Shown here: positions 51,141 through 64,000 of the stretch, in pieces
Layout of the letters: the number at the start of each line of letters is the position of its first letter
Position numbering within the stretch: the stretch's first letter is position 1
NCBI GenBank assembly: GCA_950022655.1
Contig: OX465583.1
Location: forward strand, 30,841,360-30,905,359
Direction of reading: 5' to 3'
Length of the DNA: 64,000 bases
From: Alentia gelatinosa
Lineage: Eukaryota > Annelida > Polychaeta > Phyllodocida > Polynoidae
Program-made: the position numbers and the translations under genes
The notes under the pieces: model-generated
The model's database searches: none
Told to the model about the DNA's origin: nothing
Seen by the model: only the letters and a program-made list of their open reading frames with translations

Positions 51141-53604
51141 TGAATAAAAGACGATGCTATGATACAGATCAGGTGGCAGACCGCGATACTATTTGTATGT
51201 GAACCAATATGTGTCCAATAAAAAAGGGGGTAGGATGACGACCTTAGGTTTGCTTCAAACCCTTGTAATTATCTCTGTACATAACTAACTTGACAATATC
51301 AATGTCTGTGATGGGGATGGAATTCGTCTCGTAATCGCTGGTGCTGGTCATTTTGAACCAAAATATTTTAAAAGATTTGGGGTAGACTCAGTGTTGCCAT
51401 TAGCATTTGTCTTTCATTGATTGTTATATGGAAACTAGGTAATGGTAATAACTTGCAATGGATAATAATTCGCTTGCTTGATTGATTGCTATCATTTCAA
51501 ATTTCTGCGATTGCTAAAATGAGGTTTATAGGAATTCCTGGTTTTAACTGTGCAAGATTGAGCAATTGCGATGTAATTTTATAAGGTTAAATCAATAATA
51601 GAGAACATCTTGAATCAAAGCTGCCAATGACTGGATCGCACGTAACAGGGCATAAATATTCCCACAACCCGAGAACGACACAGGTATTCATCGTAATGAT
51701 GCCTCGGTCCCGTTGTAATTAGTAAAACGACTCCGGGTCAGGAGACCAGGCCTAGCGTTAATTATGCAGAAAGGTGATCTGACGCTGGGGTCCGTCCCCA
51801 ACTCTCTGCCGCCCGGTACCAGCCCAACCGTAACTATGGTAACCTCTAGGTCACGTAAACAGTGGCCTGTTTCCTAGCAACGGCATTGATAGTACCGTAC
51901 CGTACTCCCACGTGTGTGTACTGGCGGAGTGGGTCTTGTAAGTACAAATAACAGAAATGAGAGAGGTTTGAATTACATGTAGTATCATTGTTCAGGGCCT
52001 GGAATGTATTATTTTGGTACAACTTCGTGAGAGAGGATCATATCATTTAATTAAAATGATATATAATGTACTTTTTATATTCCGGTACAAGATTCTTCCT
52101 ATCATATAGATTAATTATCTACAATATCCATGCTTGAGCTACCCCTGGATGGAAAACACTGCGGTTCTTGCTTGAATCGAACAAGGTGATCGCCATGGCT
52201 TCAATCATTACAGATGCATGTTGTAGCAAACTGCAGAAAATTATTTTCCGATATAAACGAGTCAATATATCGACAAGGAGGTTATTGTGAAATAAGTGGT
52301 GCTGCGTGCGTGCAGAAAGGTCAGAGAAAAAGCTAGACTAATTATATCATTGCATATTAAATGGTATATTCATCAAGTAGCTAATTTTGCATATAAAACG
52401 GATATAACCAGAAAACTGGCGTCTCTTCTACACAAGATACTGGATAGATGGAAAAGCATATATCAATACTTTGTATTTTCATAATTTTGTATACTGTATT
52501 GTCTTCATCAGAGGTCAAGGAATTTCTGTACCATTATTATCATTCACCAATATTGGTAGTGGAATAACAAAATAGTAGACCGAATTAGTTCTCATTCATT
52601 TATGTACGTAGGATATTTCTGTTTACAATGATATCCCTATAAAATCTAAAAACTTCTCGTTTCTGGGTGAAATACAAGCTTAAAGACGTACAATTGACTT
52701 TTACAACTATAAGCAATGTTCTGTTTATCTGAACAGCCTTTTTTGCATATGGCAGTTTTTATTTCTATGAGGATTTACAGTATAGTATTCTTAGCGTTTG
52801 TACTTATACGTCAGGATCTCGTTTACTCCAATCGGAACAGGAGTGCAAAAGTATTATCTGTTGCTCATTTGGTACAATGAATCTGCTTGATTCTAACCTT
52901 TCTTACCCTATAAGACTAAAAACATGAAGATGAGAACGGATTATATATACTAAACAATATGGAAGTTTGAAGCCTCTAATATACTATAGTTAGTCTGCTA
53001 CTACACTTCATACAATCTTATCATTTTCAAGTTTGAACATTAAAAGGCCCGTGAGCAGTTGGCCCTGGTTTTCGGAATTACCGCTCCATAAACCTTAAAA
53101 GATTAGTCCATTTTAGGTTTTGATTGATGATGTACACCAAAATCGAGTTATTTTAGAACAGGGAGAAAAGAGCTATAGAACTAGGATGGGTGTGGGGCAC
53201 ATGAATTATTCCGAGTGATTGTTATTTCGGTTTAATACACCCTATACTTCTTGGTTGACGTAGAGTTTTCATTTTATTATACTTTTACATCCAGTAAGTA
53301 AACAGGAAAAGGATCCTGTATAAAACCTAGACTTTTCTATATCAAAGAATCGTCCGTCTCCTCATTCTCATTCAAACTCATTCATTTGTCGTCTGCTACT
53401 ACACTTTCCCACGGCTCTACAAATACCGAGAGTGCATTGTTCCATTAGGAGTCTTTTGTGTAAGTGTACCTGTATACTTTTACTTGTATGTTATGTTTTT
53501 TATAGAGGAATCCCATTGAATTTCTATCAAAAGTGACCCCCTGTGTCTGTGACCCGTGAGATGCTACGCAGCCAGGTGTCGCCACTGTCTTTAAGGGATC
53601 AAGC

Positions 53605-53944
53605 GTGTGACACACCTGTATGTGACACATGTATGTAGGACACTCCTGTGTGACACACCTGTATGTGACACACCGGTGTGTGACACCTGTACGTGACAAA
53701 ACCGTATGTAACACACATGTATGTGACACACCTGAATACCTACACTTGTATGTGACAAGGCTGTGTGTGACACTTGTATATTAATATAGTTCTATGTGAC
53801 ACACTTCTATGGGACACCAGTATGTGACACACCTCTATGGGACACCAGTATGTGACACACCCCTATGGGACACCAGTATACAAGTGACACACCTCTATGG
53901 GACACAAATGTATGTGACGCACCTGTAAGTGACACACCTGTATA
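53605..53944 (+). repeat. Minisatellite with GTGACACACCTGTAT units
   Basis: About 20 imperfect units of 15-25 bp based on TGTGACACACCTGTA, with a variant block CTATGGGACACCAG at 53805-53900. The cysteine-rich translation CVTYRCV is an artefact of the unit. Confidence 0.85.
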
Positions 53945-56900
53945 CCCATCAGTTACACACTGAACCCCCATCACTATTTACTGTGGCAAATCTGGCCGGT
54001 TTTATTATTTCCCGCTTTTGTGTTCAGTTCTCAAACCTTTTTTTTCGCCTCGTTTTCCAAATCAATTCTCAAACGTTCTCTGAGTGAATTTCGGGCCTAA
54101 GCTGGGGGCTCAAATGACCTTCTTTTTCTCAATTCTTGACTTTGCAGCTTGTAAAAAAATGCTATAAACTTTAGCAAGGGGTTATCTTTACATGATTTTT
54201 GGGACATACAAATGTCCAGAATTCCTGAAAAATCCGGAGAACTCCATGTGTGTTATCAACCTCTCGTTCTGATTCATGACCCTACAGGGAATAAGGACAT
54301 GGCGATTGACCTATGGATCCAAATAATACCATCCTGGGAGTACCCCACCCATCCCTCACGCCCCCATACCACTGATGACAACATACGCCCTATCATCTTA
54401 CCATGAATCACAACACACAAACAACACGGAATTAGTCTAATTAACGCAGATTGATTAGACCTCTTAACGCGCATGTGCAGTCACGTGATGTTGACAGAGG
54501 GATAGTTGTGTCCACACAGCGTATTGCCCGGCGGGTGGATATGATACTTCATATCACACTTGTTACTCCATAACTCGACACTGTGAGCGTATCTGTGTCT
54601 CTGTGTGCCTAGATCCAGTGTGGATCGCTAAGGGGAGGGTGTGTCAATATAGAATGTCACTTATCAAGCACATTCTTGGTACTCTCGGAACACAGTCGGT
54701 GTGAGTTCATGAATGTAGGTGTTCAAACACCTATACAAACCTAACATGCTCACCCAACCATGACAATCCGACATTTTATACCAGGGGCACAATAGAACAA
54801 TCACGGACCTCCATGTCCGTGTAACAATGAATAAAAAGCTGAAATCATAAAATATATAAAACCATTAGAGAATTACTTTGAGAACATATCATTTTTGTGA
54901 CTTATCCTAGCAAAGGATTATTGGGATTAAAGGCTATAGAATTCTCAAGAAGAGCTCCTTAGATGCATTTGGTCTCCTCTCAATAGCCTTGTGAAACTAA
55001 CTAGGTTTTGGCTAAAACATTGTGGGATTTGAATCATTAGATATATAAGAGTCTTGAAATTTCAAATTTCCGCAAATTTATCGGAAAACTTGCACATCAA
55101 ATTCTATATAAACCACACAGATTCTATAATTAGTAGTTTATATTGCAATGAGATGCAATGTCAATAACTCTCCTTTATGAATATAACTGTTGCAGTGGGT
55201 GGGGAAGGATAGAGGAAGACCCTACATGGGATCCACCATGACCCACCTGGAGTTAATTTGTGGACAGGTAAACACAGGTAAACACTGATAAATCATTAGC
55301 AGTGCGTCATCCAGGTTCAATTACTCAGGTGAGAGGGTCGATTTAGGCACGGTCGTGACCGTGTCCTAGCATGCCTCCTAATGCTAACCTGGGGTAACTT
55401 TTTTGTTACCTGAGATACCTGAATTTTTACCTTCCTCAGGTGACAATATCCAACAGGTAGATTTACGGGTTGTATGTGTGTATTTTTTATTCTTTATTTA
55501 CCCTGGATTACAAACAACGTTCGGCCGGTATGATCAACGGTACATTATTCTGTTAATTGCTTCACTTTCTAAATTTTCTACCGGGAAGATTTACTGTTGT
55601 TGACACAACAGGCTGACGGGCGATTTCATTCCCCTTGTCTGAATGTTCATTTGCCTTGTGATACGGTCCTTGGTTTTTTTTTCATTCAAATTGTTTAAGA
55701 ATGCATGTGGTCTCTTGTACACACGTTATTTGCTACTACGTAACCTCAACTGTTATATTCCCCTTTATAGAGTACAAAATTGTTTCAATAAATTCCAAGT
55801 GATTTCCCATTACATTCATCAATGTTACCTGATATGTGTGCAGCTCATATAACAATAGTAAACGTGATTTTTAGTTTACATAAATCATCAGGTATCTTTT
55901 GACCTGAGGCAAATCGATTTGATCTGAGGGTTATCTGACTCTGCTGTGAGCCCTGTCACGATATGATGAATAATGAACGTTTATCCCACCCCTACATTAC
56001 CGGAAATTACCCCTTTTTGCATCTCCAATAGAGAGTAACGTATTCTGTATTCAACAGGAACTATTGTTCGAGTGTCATTGTGACTCAGCAGACCCCCACA
56101 GACTGCTGTGTGTGATTGTAACTTTTGTTGTGACTTTTGGCACGGTTGGCGAACCTCTGGATACGGATCACTGAACCCTAGTCTTTTTCTTTTTTTTTCT
56201 TTATATGAAGAGCAAATCACGTATATTTCTGGTTCCAATATGTCCAGAAATCAATGCTTTAATCCTGGCTGAATCAATTATTCTGAAGTGCTGGGCAATC
56301 TTCATATGTATGTCTTATACTGCTACTTTATTAGAATATTATAGAAGGGCTCTCCTGGCCCATCAAAATCTCAGCGTTCTACAAGTTCGAATTAGATATC
56401 GAGATGTATCGTTTTATTTTTCTTTACTAACCAACGTCATTCTCTGGATTACAGCTCCAGCTATGGGTATCTCATTGAATCTAGATTTTAAAGTTATAAG
56501 GAGAAGTGGATTCCCATGCAAAATGAAAATTGGTCATTTCTGTAGACCCAACATGCAAAGGTCCGAGGCCAGGTCATGTTTTCAGTATCTACTTACTCTC
56601 TGACATAGGTTATTATATACAGTTGACGAAGCACATGACTTCGGGGATAAGAGACATGCCATTATAGAGCTATCGTACTTCACCCGGGAACTCCTGGTGA
56701 GTTTACGCGGTAGGAATTCATTTCCTGCATTGTGATAAGTGGGGCAATATGGGCAGCGCATCAAGGCATACAGTATATCTAAACTGAATTTCAGAAATTC
56801 TTTCTGAAACTAAAAAGGATTAATGATATAACTGTAGAAAGTTATCCCGCAACTATATGAATTTACATAATTTGGAAAAAAATAGGTATATCTGGAGCCA

Positions 56901-57414
56901 CTTGGAGGTAGGCATTACCTTGCCTAGGATGACCTACATGTAAAATAAAGGACTTACAAATATATATATAGCTTGGAAATGTGTGCTCTGATACATGCAT
57001 CTTGGTTCTCTTAGTGCCACCATGCGGATGAACGTAATAGAATTTGCCACCGTTGATGGATGACCTGTGCTAGAAGCTCAAGTGATTTTCATTTCCAATG
57101 GAACAGCACGGTACTTAGAAGGCAGTGGAGAGGGTGTTCACTTTCTTGGTTGGCAAAACGCGACATGGATGGCCAAGCTCCCAATCTCATAACAGAGCGG
57201 CCATACCACAAGTTAGCCCAAGTGCCACCCAGAATCTGCTTGGAGACTGTAATACTGTGAATCTGAGAGAAAGATGTGAAGGTTCTGGGATTATGTGCAT
57301 AGCACCAAGTGTAGGGGTCAGTCCAGATATTGCATAGGAACCCAATGTGTGAAGCAAGCAGCGAATCCCTAAACAAACCTCTGATTCAACCGAAACTGCT
57401 ACGAAACTACTCTA

Positions 57415-57530
57415 GTTCAGGGATGCCAGTTGGGATTTTGTCTTTTCTGCCTCAAAGAAACTGAGAAAGCATGGGAAACGCCAGATTTCTATGAAAATGT
57501 ATAAAGCTACCATCCCTGAGTCTACTGCAA
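57415..57530 (+). repeat. SINE-like family R1, short copy
   Basis: Keeps the head GGGATGCCAGTTGGGATTTT and the tail ATTTCTATGAAAA..AAGCTACCATCCCTGA, with the middle missing. Confidence 0.45.
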
Positions 57531-57894
57531 GGTATCTGAGGGCGGGGTTGCGCTCAATAGCAGAGTTTGCCGCCACGTGATGGATGAACTTTAGACACAA
57601 AATATGCCAGCGTGTGCTGGGTGAACTATCGCGGGCCTGGGCGTTACGGTTACCTCTCCCTCCCACATGACCAGGCGATAATGGGGGATTGCTTTGATGC
57701 CCTCTGGCGGGAATCCAGGACACCCACGCATGGCGGGTACACGGGGAGAAGGGGCTGCCAGGTGGCCTGAACGACAGGCCACAATCCGCACACAAACCGA
57801 GTCACAACCCCACAGCTCTGTGTGTGCACAGAATCAGCACCAGGATGACCTCCAAGACTGCTCCTGTACATACATGTATGTGTATAGAGCGAAG

Positions 57895-58190
57895 GCATTC
57901 TGATGCTGGCAATGTTATATGCCCTACCTTACACATGCCGTAAAGGTATTTCAATGTTTGCAGGTTGTATGATCGCATACAGCATTGGCATTTTAATGCT
58001 GTCAAGTTTATATGGTCCTCTGGAACACATACATCGAAGACATTTTAATGCTGGCAAGGTTATATGGCCTAATGATATACATATTCAATAGAAAGGCTTC
58101 AGTCTACATGACATACAGCAATAGTATTTTAATGCTAGCAAGGTTGTATGGCCTTATGATATACATACAATAAAGCCATGTTGCACCCTG
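57895..58190 (+). repeat. Decayed tandem repeat, about 60-bp unit
   Basis: ATTTTAATGCTGGCAAGGTT and TATGGCCTAATGATATACAT recur four to five times in the upstream flank. Confidence 0.55.
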
Positions 58191-58279
58191 TATAGTCCTA
58201 CAGTACGTTGGTGGATATGACATATGCATATTGGAAACCTGCATGCTTCTAATATATTTAGACACAGACCTATTTCTGT

Positions 58280-58500
58280 AGGGATATCAGTTGGGGTCAG
58301 AAAAAAAGTAGATTTATTTTCATGTGGACGTTACTGCCCCAGAGAGACCAAGAAAATATAGAAAAACACATCGGTGTTGGCCATGGAATGGTGTTGAGGG
58401 TCTATGCAGGTTAGAATCAATGTTTGGTATAATTGATTCTCGATTTATACTATCTTTGTTTTGCACTAGAAAATAATTGATCAACTGGAAGTGAAAACAT
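58280..58500 (+). repeat. SINE-like family R1, copy
   Basis: GGGATATCAGTTGGGGTCAG, AAAACACATCGGTGTTGGCC and TTGAGGGTCTATGCAGGTTA preserve the family order. It is one of the least decayed copies. Confidence 0.55.
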
Positions 58501-59274
58501 GAAAAAGTGGGAAACTGTGTACATACACATAGTATTTTCTATAAGGTTTCGGTTGATAAAGGGAACAAAATCTGCACATGGTTTCTTTCCTTTTCCGGTG
58601 TCCCTAGACCTAGACCCCAACCCCACCCTACCCCATACGGCCTTTACCTATATGCAAGCTCATATATCTTGGAAATATCTGATTTGCCTCACTGCAATTT
58701 CGACCCACCTATACCATACCCTTCTGAAAGCCTATAATCCATTCAACCCCTGACAGCTTTAAGTATAGACTCCAACGACAAATAACAAGATCAACTCTAG
58801 ACTAATGCATTACGTCAGTTTCACTATAGGGAAAAAAACTCCAGGGTCCGGGAGTATGTTATAATTTATTGCTGTGTAATTTAGTTCACCTGGAATCCAG
58901 CTGGGGGGAATTAGTGCCTGCTCCCTATAGAATACTTTAAAAGCTACATGCCTGCTATTCAGCAGGCCTCTCCCCTATGACAATATACACAAAACGGGAA
59001 GTGATAAATCTTCATTAAAAGGACCTCATGTAGGGCCTCAGGTGTCGATCACAGCACCGGCCTACGCCCCCATCCAGTCTACCCAGTGGTACTGATTCAA
59101 GCCGGTATTTCTGGGACATTTCACAATTTCCTGAGGGTATAGTGCTATGAAAACATTTCAACGGCCACTCAAAGACTATATAAGTACGGGTATATCTACA
59201 TAGACCAGGAATTAAGTGTCATTTCCATTCCGAATGAAAGAGCGCAGAACTCATAGAGTATATCCCACTGTCAG

Positions 59275-59450
59275 TCTCAGGTGGGGTCAGGGGTGGAAAT
59301 GGAAATATTTTTCATATGGAAAGAGTTATACCTCGAAAAAACTAAGAAAACGTGAAAAACATGTCAGAGCCAGCCATGGTGTGAGGCTGAGGGTCTGTGG
59401 AGAGGTTTAAGTCGAAGTGAACGAGGCTCAATAAATGTTATATATATTTG
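59275..59450 (+). repeat. SINE-like family R1, copy
   Basis: GTGGGGTCAGGGGTGGAAAT, GAAAACGTGAAAAACATGTC and GAGGGTCTGTGGAGAGGTTT match the family. Confidence 0.5.
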
Positions 59451-61259
59451 ATTTACATGACAAGAAAGAATTTAAGATATTGAAAATAAAGGCGGTGCTC
59501 CATTCCGCCAATATAATGTTCTCTCCCCGTTCTTCACCAGATCGCGCCGTATTCTTCTTGCCAATATCTTACCATAATCTTGTGTGAGGCTTCTTTAGCG
59601 CTCCACGCCCGCAATAATTGTCTTATTGTCAGTCTCTTGTCAATCGGCTCTTAATAGGAGGTCTGGTTCCACTAGAGTTCCCTTTGTTCAAATTTTGTCT
59701 GTTTTCGTGCACTGCCACTACCGAGTGGCGTAGTATTTAAACTGTCATCTTGTATTTGTACAGAGTGGTGATCGACAGCTCGTCAATTTCTATGACTATT
59801 GCAGTTAAACGAATAATGCAGGTAAATAAAGTAAGCATCGCTGTTATGAATGTGTATACCACACTCTGGTGCTAAAACTATGTCTTATCTTTCAAAACTG
59901 TCCGAACTGTCCGCCTCCGCTTACGGGTTTGCGGTTACAGGGTATTGCACGGAGTCCCTGGCCCTCCGTTGGGGCGGAGGCGGGGAAGCAGTCAATGCCA
60001 GCAATTCCTGCATTGTGAGCGTCCAAACCCAGCTGAAAAGTCTGTTTAGATTCATTTCAAAATAGTACAGTTGTATAAGATTCATGACAATGCTGGTTGG
60101 ACACCATGCACTTGTTCTACGTCTACTAAACCCTTCTTAAAGATAATCTACATGCCTCGTTTTCAAAACCGAAATGGCGTCATCTAACATGCAATCTCAC
60201 GCAACAGGTCCCCGACAGGGAACTGGCAAAAGTGCACCTTATCCTTACCACCAATGGCTTCTATATTCTCAACACAGGTAGAAACTTCTGGTACTCTTTA
60301 AGAATTTCTGTCCGCGGGGGTACTTTATATCCTGTTGATCTAAGAGGACCTATGCCGCTAGGGGGCACAAGTAGGCTCGTGTGGGCGGGTGGTGGTTGGT
60401 AAGTCCTATTCATACCGCCTTGACAGGTCTCTAATGGCCAATGTTCGTCGCTATAAGGATGCCCCATGGCGGGGATTTATATATCTATTGTTGATAACTT
60501 ATGTATTTTGAGTGTCTATCTCCACGATCTACTAATCCAATTGAGTCAGATTTGTCGACACGGACGTAGTACACCACGAATGTGTAGGGGATTTTTAACT
60601 ATTCACCTGGACTCAAGGAATGCTTCAACTATAGTCAAGAACAGATGAGGCTAATCTTTCCATTACCTATGACTGGTTCCCTTTTATATGTGTGTCAATA
60701 TAAGGGTGTGTTTTTGTATGCATTTACAATGAAAGTGCCTGTCAGCAAAGCCATTGATTGTTGTCTATACATTGAGGAGAGAATTATATCGTCAGTTCTT
60801 GGTTAATTCATTAAATGAATAATAGCTCTAACAGTAATATAATATGTTCAAGCCAGAATGCACAGTACATGGCTCACATATATCCAATTTCCACGAACTA
60901 GTGCATCATAATTCTTGGGCAATTTGTCTATGTGCATTACTTTTCCAGACACACAGATTCGGCATGTGAGTAAATATATCACCTCATTCAAGGGCACATT
61001 GACTGGACATGTCATAGTAGGAGGGGAATAACAACTTCAGAGAAGTATTCACCTATTTGGTTGACTCATCACAGAGTTCATGTATGAAATGAGGAAAAGA
61101 GTTCCCGGTCGGGGTTACATAATAGGACAGAACTACATTGGTATTATTCAAAAACCATTTCCAGATTGTGTTCCCATTGGGAAATGTATATCGGTTGCAC
61201 TGACTCCCACCTACATCTCTTCCCCATCAACACCGGATGACTGTATATCTGTATTACGT

Positions 61260-61400
61260 ATCAATTGACTGAATGGCTGAATGACTGTATGACAGAATGA
61301 CTGTACATATATTACTGAATTGCTGTATGATTTTATGGCTGTACTACTATATGACTTTATTAATGTACACCTTTATTAGTGCGTGACCAGATAAATTTAT
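61260..61400 (+). repeat. Decayed simple repeat
   Basis: ATGACTGTATGACxGAATG-like units of 8-12 bp recur about ten times. Confidence 0.4.
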
Positions 61401-64000
61401 GCAGATATTGCATAATTCTGATAATCATAAATCAAATTTCTGAAATTTCGGATATCCAGAATGCATTGGAGTACTTATATAGGATTTGTTGTATGACTAA
61501 ATAACTGTATTACAATTGTTGTATTACTAGATGTATATACTATATTTATGGTTTCGGGACAAGTGGATAGTATTATTACATGACTGCATTACTCAGTGCC
61601 TGTATTATTTTAGAAGAGCTTTGTTCTACCAGACGGCATTCCCTGAGTCTGATTTCCATCGATGATGGAACGAACCCCAGTCAGTTCACCCTGTGACAAT
61701 TCCATGATACAAGGATCTGGGTGGGTAAATGCTTTGGCATGCGAGCAATGCTTTCATCGGGATAATAGCAGTGTGGGGGCTAACCTGGCCTTTCTTGTGC
61801 CAGTGATGCTACCGCGCTTTGTATGTCTGTATCTTTTTTTAGTAATCACATGAGTATATTGGGCACACTCTCTGGACTTAGATGTAGTATGGTCGCACTG
61901 CTGATGCTGTATTCATAGAATGTTTCCCCGTTAACCCCAAAGAACAATCTGTAGTGAGCATTTTAACTGGCATGTCCTTACAAAAAATAAATTATCGGGG
62001 TTACATAAAAGAATATGGCTTTTAGCCAAAGGGGATGTGAATTCATGAAATTCATGTTTTTCAATCTCTCCTAAAACACCCACTACTGTTAGAGATTCAC
62101 GTTAGAAATGATAATTTATTATTATTCCACTTATTCTTATATATCATAGCACACAATTCATTATATATGTGCACTCAGATTGGTTTCAAAGACCTATCAA
62201 TGACTTCAGGGCTGAATGGTGTATATATAGCCCTTAAATTTGAGAAATTTAAGACTAGTTAGATATTCTCTGGTAGAAACACTGCTATGATTTTTTTTCT
62301 AAATATGGATATCCTATCTGCATATGCATTCTCTGAAATAGAGACTGATATTCATTGTGGCCGACGAGGCAACTATATCTGCTATTACACGCATTCAGAG
62401 AAATGGTCTATGAGAAACTTAATTTACTTCCAACATTTTCTAGGCTCATACTTCCCTCCTCAAAGCTGACTAATTCTACCGTTTATAAATGTTTTTCTTT
62501 TTATCTTTTCAACATTTTAACCTTTCCACATTGATATATCTCGGACATGAGGAACAGCTCTATCACGTGTGTCCTATATTGGTATGGCAGGCTGAATTCT
62601 AAGTCCATTGTGCGCATTTAGCACAATATATAAATGTTGTAACATGTATAGTGAATTGCCCTTTCATGGTCCATAAACATAAGATATTTTTTCGAAATAT
62701 AGGACGGTGCAATTCACACTATATAATTGCCGTATTTACATGTAGGTTCATAGGGAATGAAGATATGTGATGTCAGTGTCATAGAAAAAAACACAAGTGG
62801 CTAGGGCTGACTAATATGCCATGAGTTTATCACATAGTAATTTCATCGTACGCCATGCTGCTCGAAAGCGCATTGTGTACGAGTGTCCCGTGTTAAATCT
62901 ATGGAGAACACCTCGGCTTGAGTTATAAAAGATGCCACAGGCCCGGAGATACATTATTATGACTCATTGACATCAATGTGCAGTGCGCTCTAAAGGCTAC
63001 AGGTAGACAATGCGCCACATGTGTCACTTATCTCGGCAACATGTGAGCACCTTGCACACATGGCAGGTAGTTTACACCACACTGGTGTCATCTGGTGAAT
63101 GCATAATACCTCTTATATGGTGTATATACAAAACGGTTTAGAAGCCATGCTCATAAAACTGCATGTATATATACAAACTGGTCGTATTTATAGCATCATG
63201 AAAAGCTGCAATTTTCCGGTGAGATTGAATTTATACGAGTTGCCAAACTGTTCATGTTTAGTCCATGCCCGCTCCCTCACCCATTTCCTGTTCATCATTA
63301 TGATTATGCTGATAAGTTGCAGTATTAAAAAAGGTGGTAAATTCCAAGACTGCTCTAGGCTGCCCTTATACCAATCATCATTGTTCACTGTTATTTTTCT
63401 AGTGGTCTGGTGGAGCGCGAGCATAATGCCACTATTTTCCTGATAAAGGAGGTCTGAATAGGTCAGTCTCTGGGGCCTATTTTACAAACAGTTGTCCGAA
63501 AAGGACAACTTTTAGGGCCTGTTTCACAAAATGCTGTATGAAAAGGAAGTTTGGGGGTCATAATTATGGACACGCCCACTGCTGACCAGCGTGCTATGTA
63601 ACCGTCCGCCAATGTAAGCATCGTCGTTGAATACCATACATTAATTGACTGATGTGTTGGTATTTATGTTTCACTATTCCAACGGTGTGAATGATGCTCA
63701 CTTAATATTTCTATTCTATACAAAGGATTGTATATATATTTAAATGAACATTTGAATTTACATAGCGAAATTTAAAGCTGACATATCTGAATTCCTACAT
63801 TATAATTGTATGATATATATGGCAAAAATATTAGAAAAGATATCTAATATAAATAGCTACCTATGAGCATTAAATACTCTAATGGTTCCTCATATAATCG
63901 CATTACCACTATGGGGTAACGATATACATACAAGTATGGTATCTAATTATCTACTGGTCTCCAGAACTATGTAGTGGCACTAGATACATGCCCTGTGAAT

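Larger units (their letters stand above)
51141..64000. other. Upstream flank of the cadherin gene, no gene recognised
   Basis: Nearly 13 kb with only short open frames, none protein-like with splice support. It contains R1 repeats, the minisatellite, decayed tandem arrays and a moderately GC-rich patch at 57540-57800. The promoter, 5' UTR and signal-peptide exon of the cadherin gene could lie here. Confidence 0.5.

Noticed and set aside
53445..53773. Cysteine-rich minus-strand frames with repeated CVTYRCV
   Set aside because: Direct translation of the minisatellite unit, not a real protein.
57412..57898. Three overlapping minus-strand frames in a GC-rich patch
   Set aside because: The frames shift among each other, have no convincing splice sites and resemble no family I know. 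It may be a decayed element, but I cannot support a gene.

Overview
The window is animal nuclear DNA. It has split genes with GT–AG introns, long AT-rich non-coding stretches, fold-back elements and tRNA-like repeats, and no prokaryotic operon structure. The main content is one giant non-classical cadherin gene on the minus strand. Its 44 recognisable exons run from about 50.67 kb (5' side) down to 1.91 kb, and the gene continues past the left edge. The domain style and the repeat landscape point to an invertebrate metazoan. I lean towards a lophotrochozoan or other marine invertebrate, but the sequence alone does not settle it.

Cadherin gene (minus, 50668 to 1911). The exons join in frame with matching phases throughout and give 2,410 codons. 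They encode 22 cadherin (EC) repeats and the start of a 23rd. No transmembrane segment or cytoplasmic tail lies inside the window, so both must be to the left. The first three repeats resemble protocadherin-15/Cad99C: a cysteine pair in EC1, a DGDDxxPxF linker after EC2 and an NPPIHAYDLD motif in EC3. That family has 11 repeats, so this protein is at least twice as long. Most exons are 60-320 nt. Two stand out: exon 12 is a 24-nt microexon and exon 30 is a 1,323-nt exon. Exon 34 appears to use a GC donor.

Nested gene (minus, 7912-8667). Intron 36, which is 5.9 kb long, contains an intronless, GC-rich 251-codon ORF on the same strand as the host. It encodes an acidic protein with a helical core and has a perfect TGACGTCA site just upstream of its ATG. 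I do not recognise the family.

Repeats. The introns and the 13-kb upstream flank (50.9-64 kb) are full of small mobile elements. Two copies of an approximately 150-bp element begin with a complete minimal hammerhead-ribozyme motif, and each is flanked by a 12-13 bp target-site duplication. Other families are a 153-bp TIR element (two copies), fold-back elements, a SINE-like family whose copies all lie on the plus strand, tRNA-like SINE heads, a minisatellite and several decayed tandem arrays. Several introns also carry decayed copies of the ends of neighbouring exons, so local tandem duplication across splice sites has happened repeatedly. I find no convincing plus-strand gene, rRNA, CRISPR array or intact autonomous transposon.
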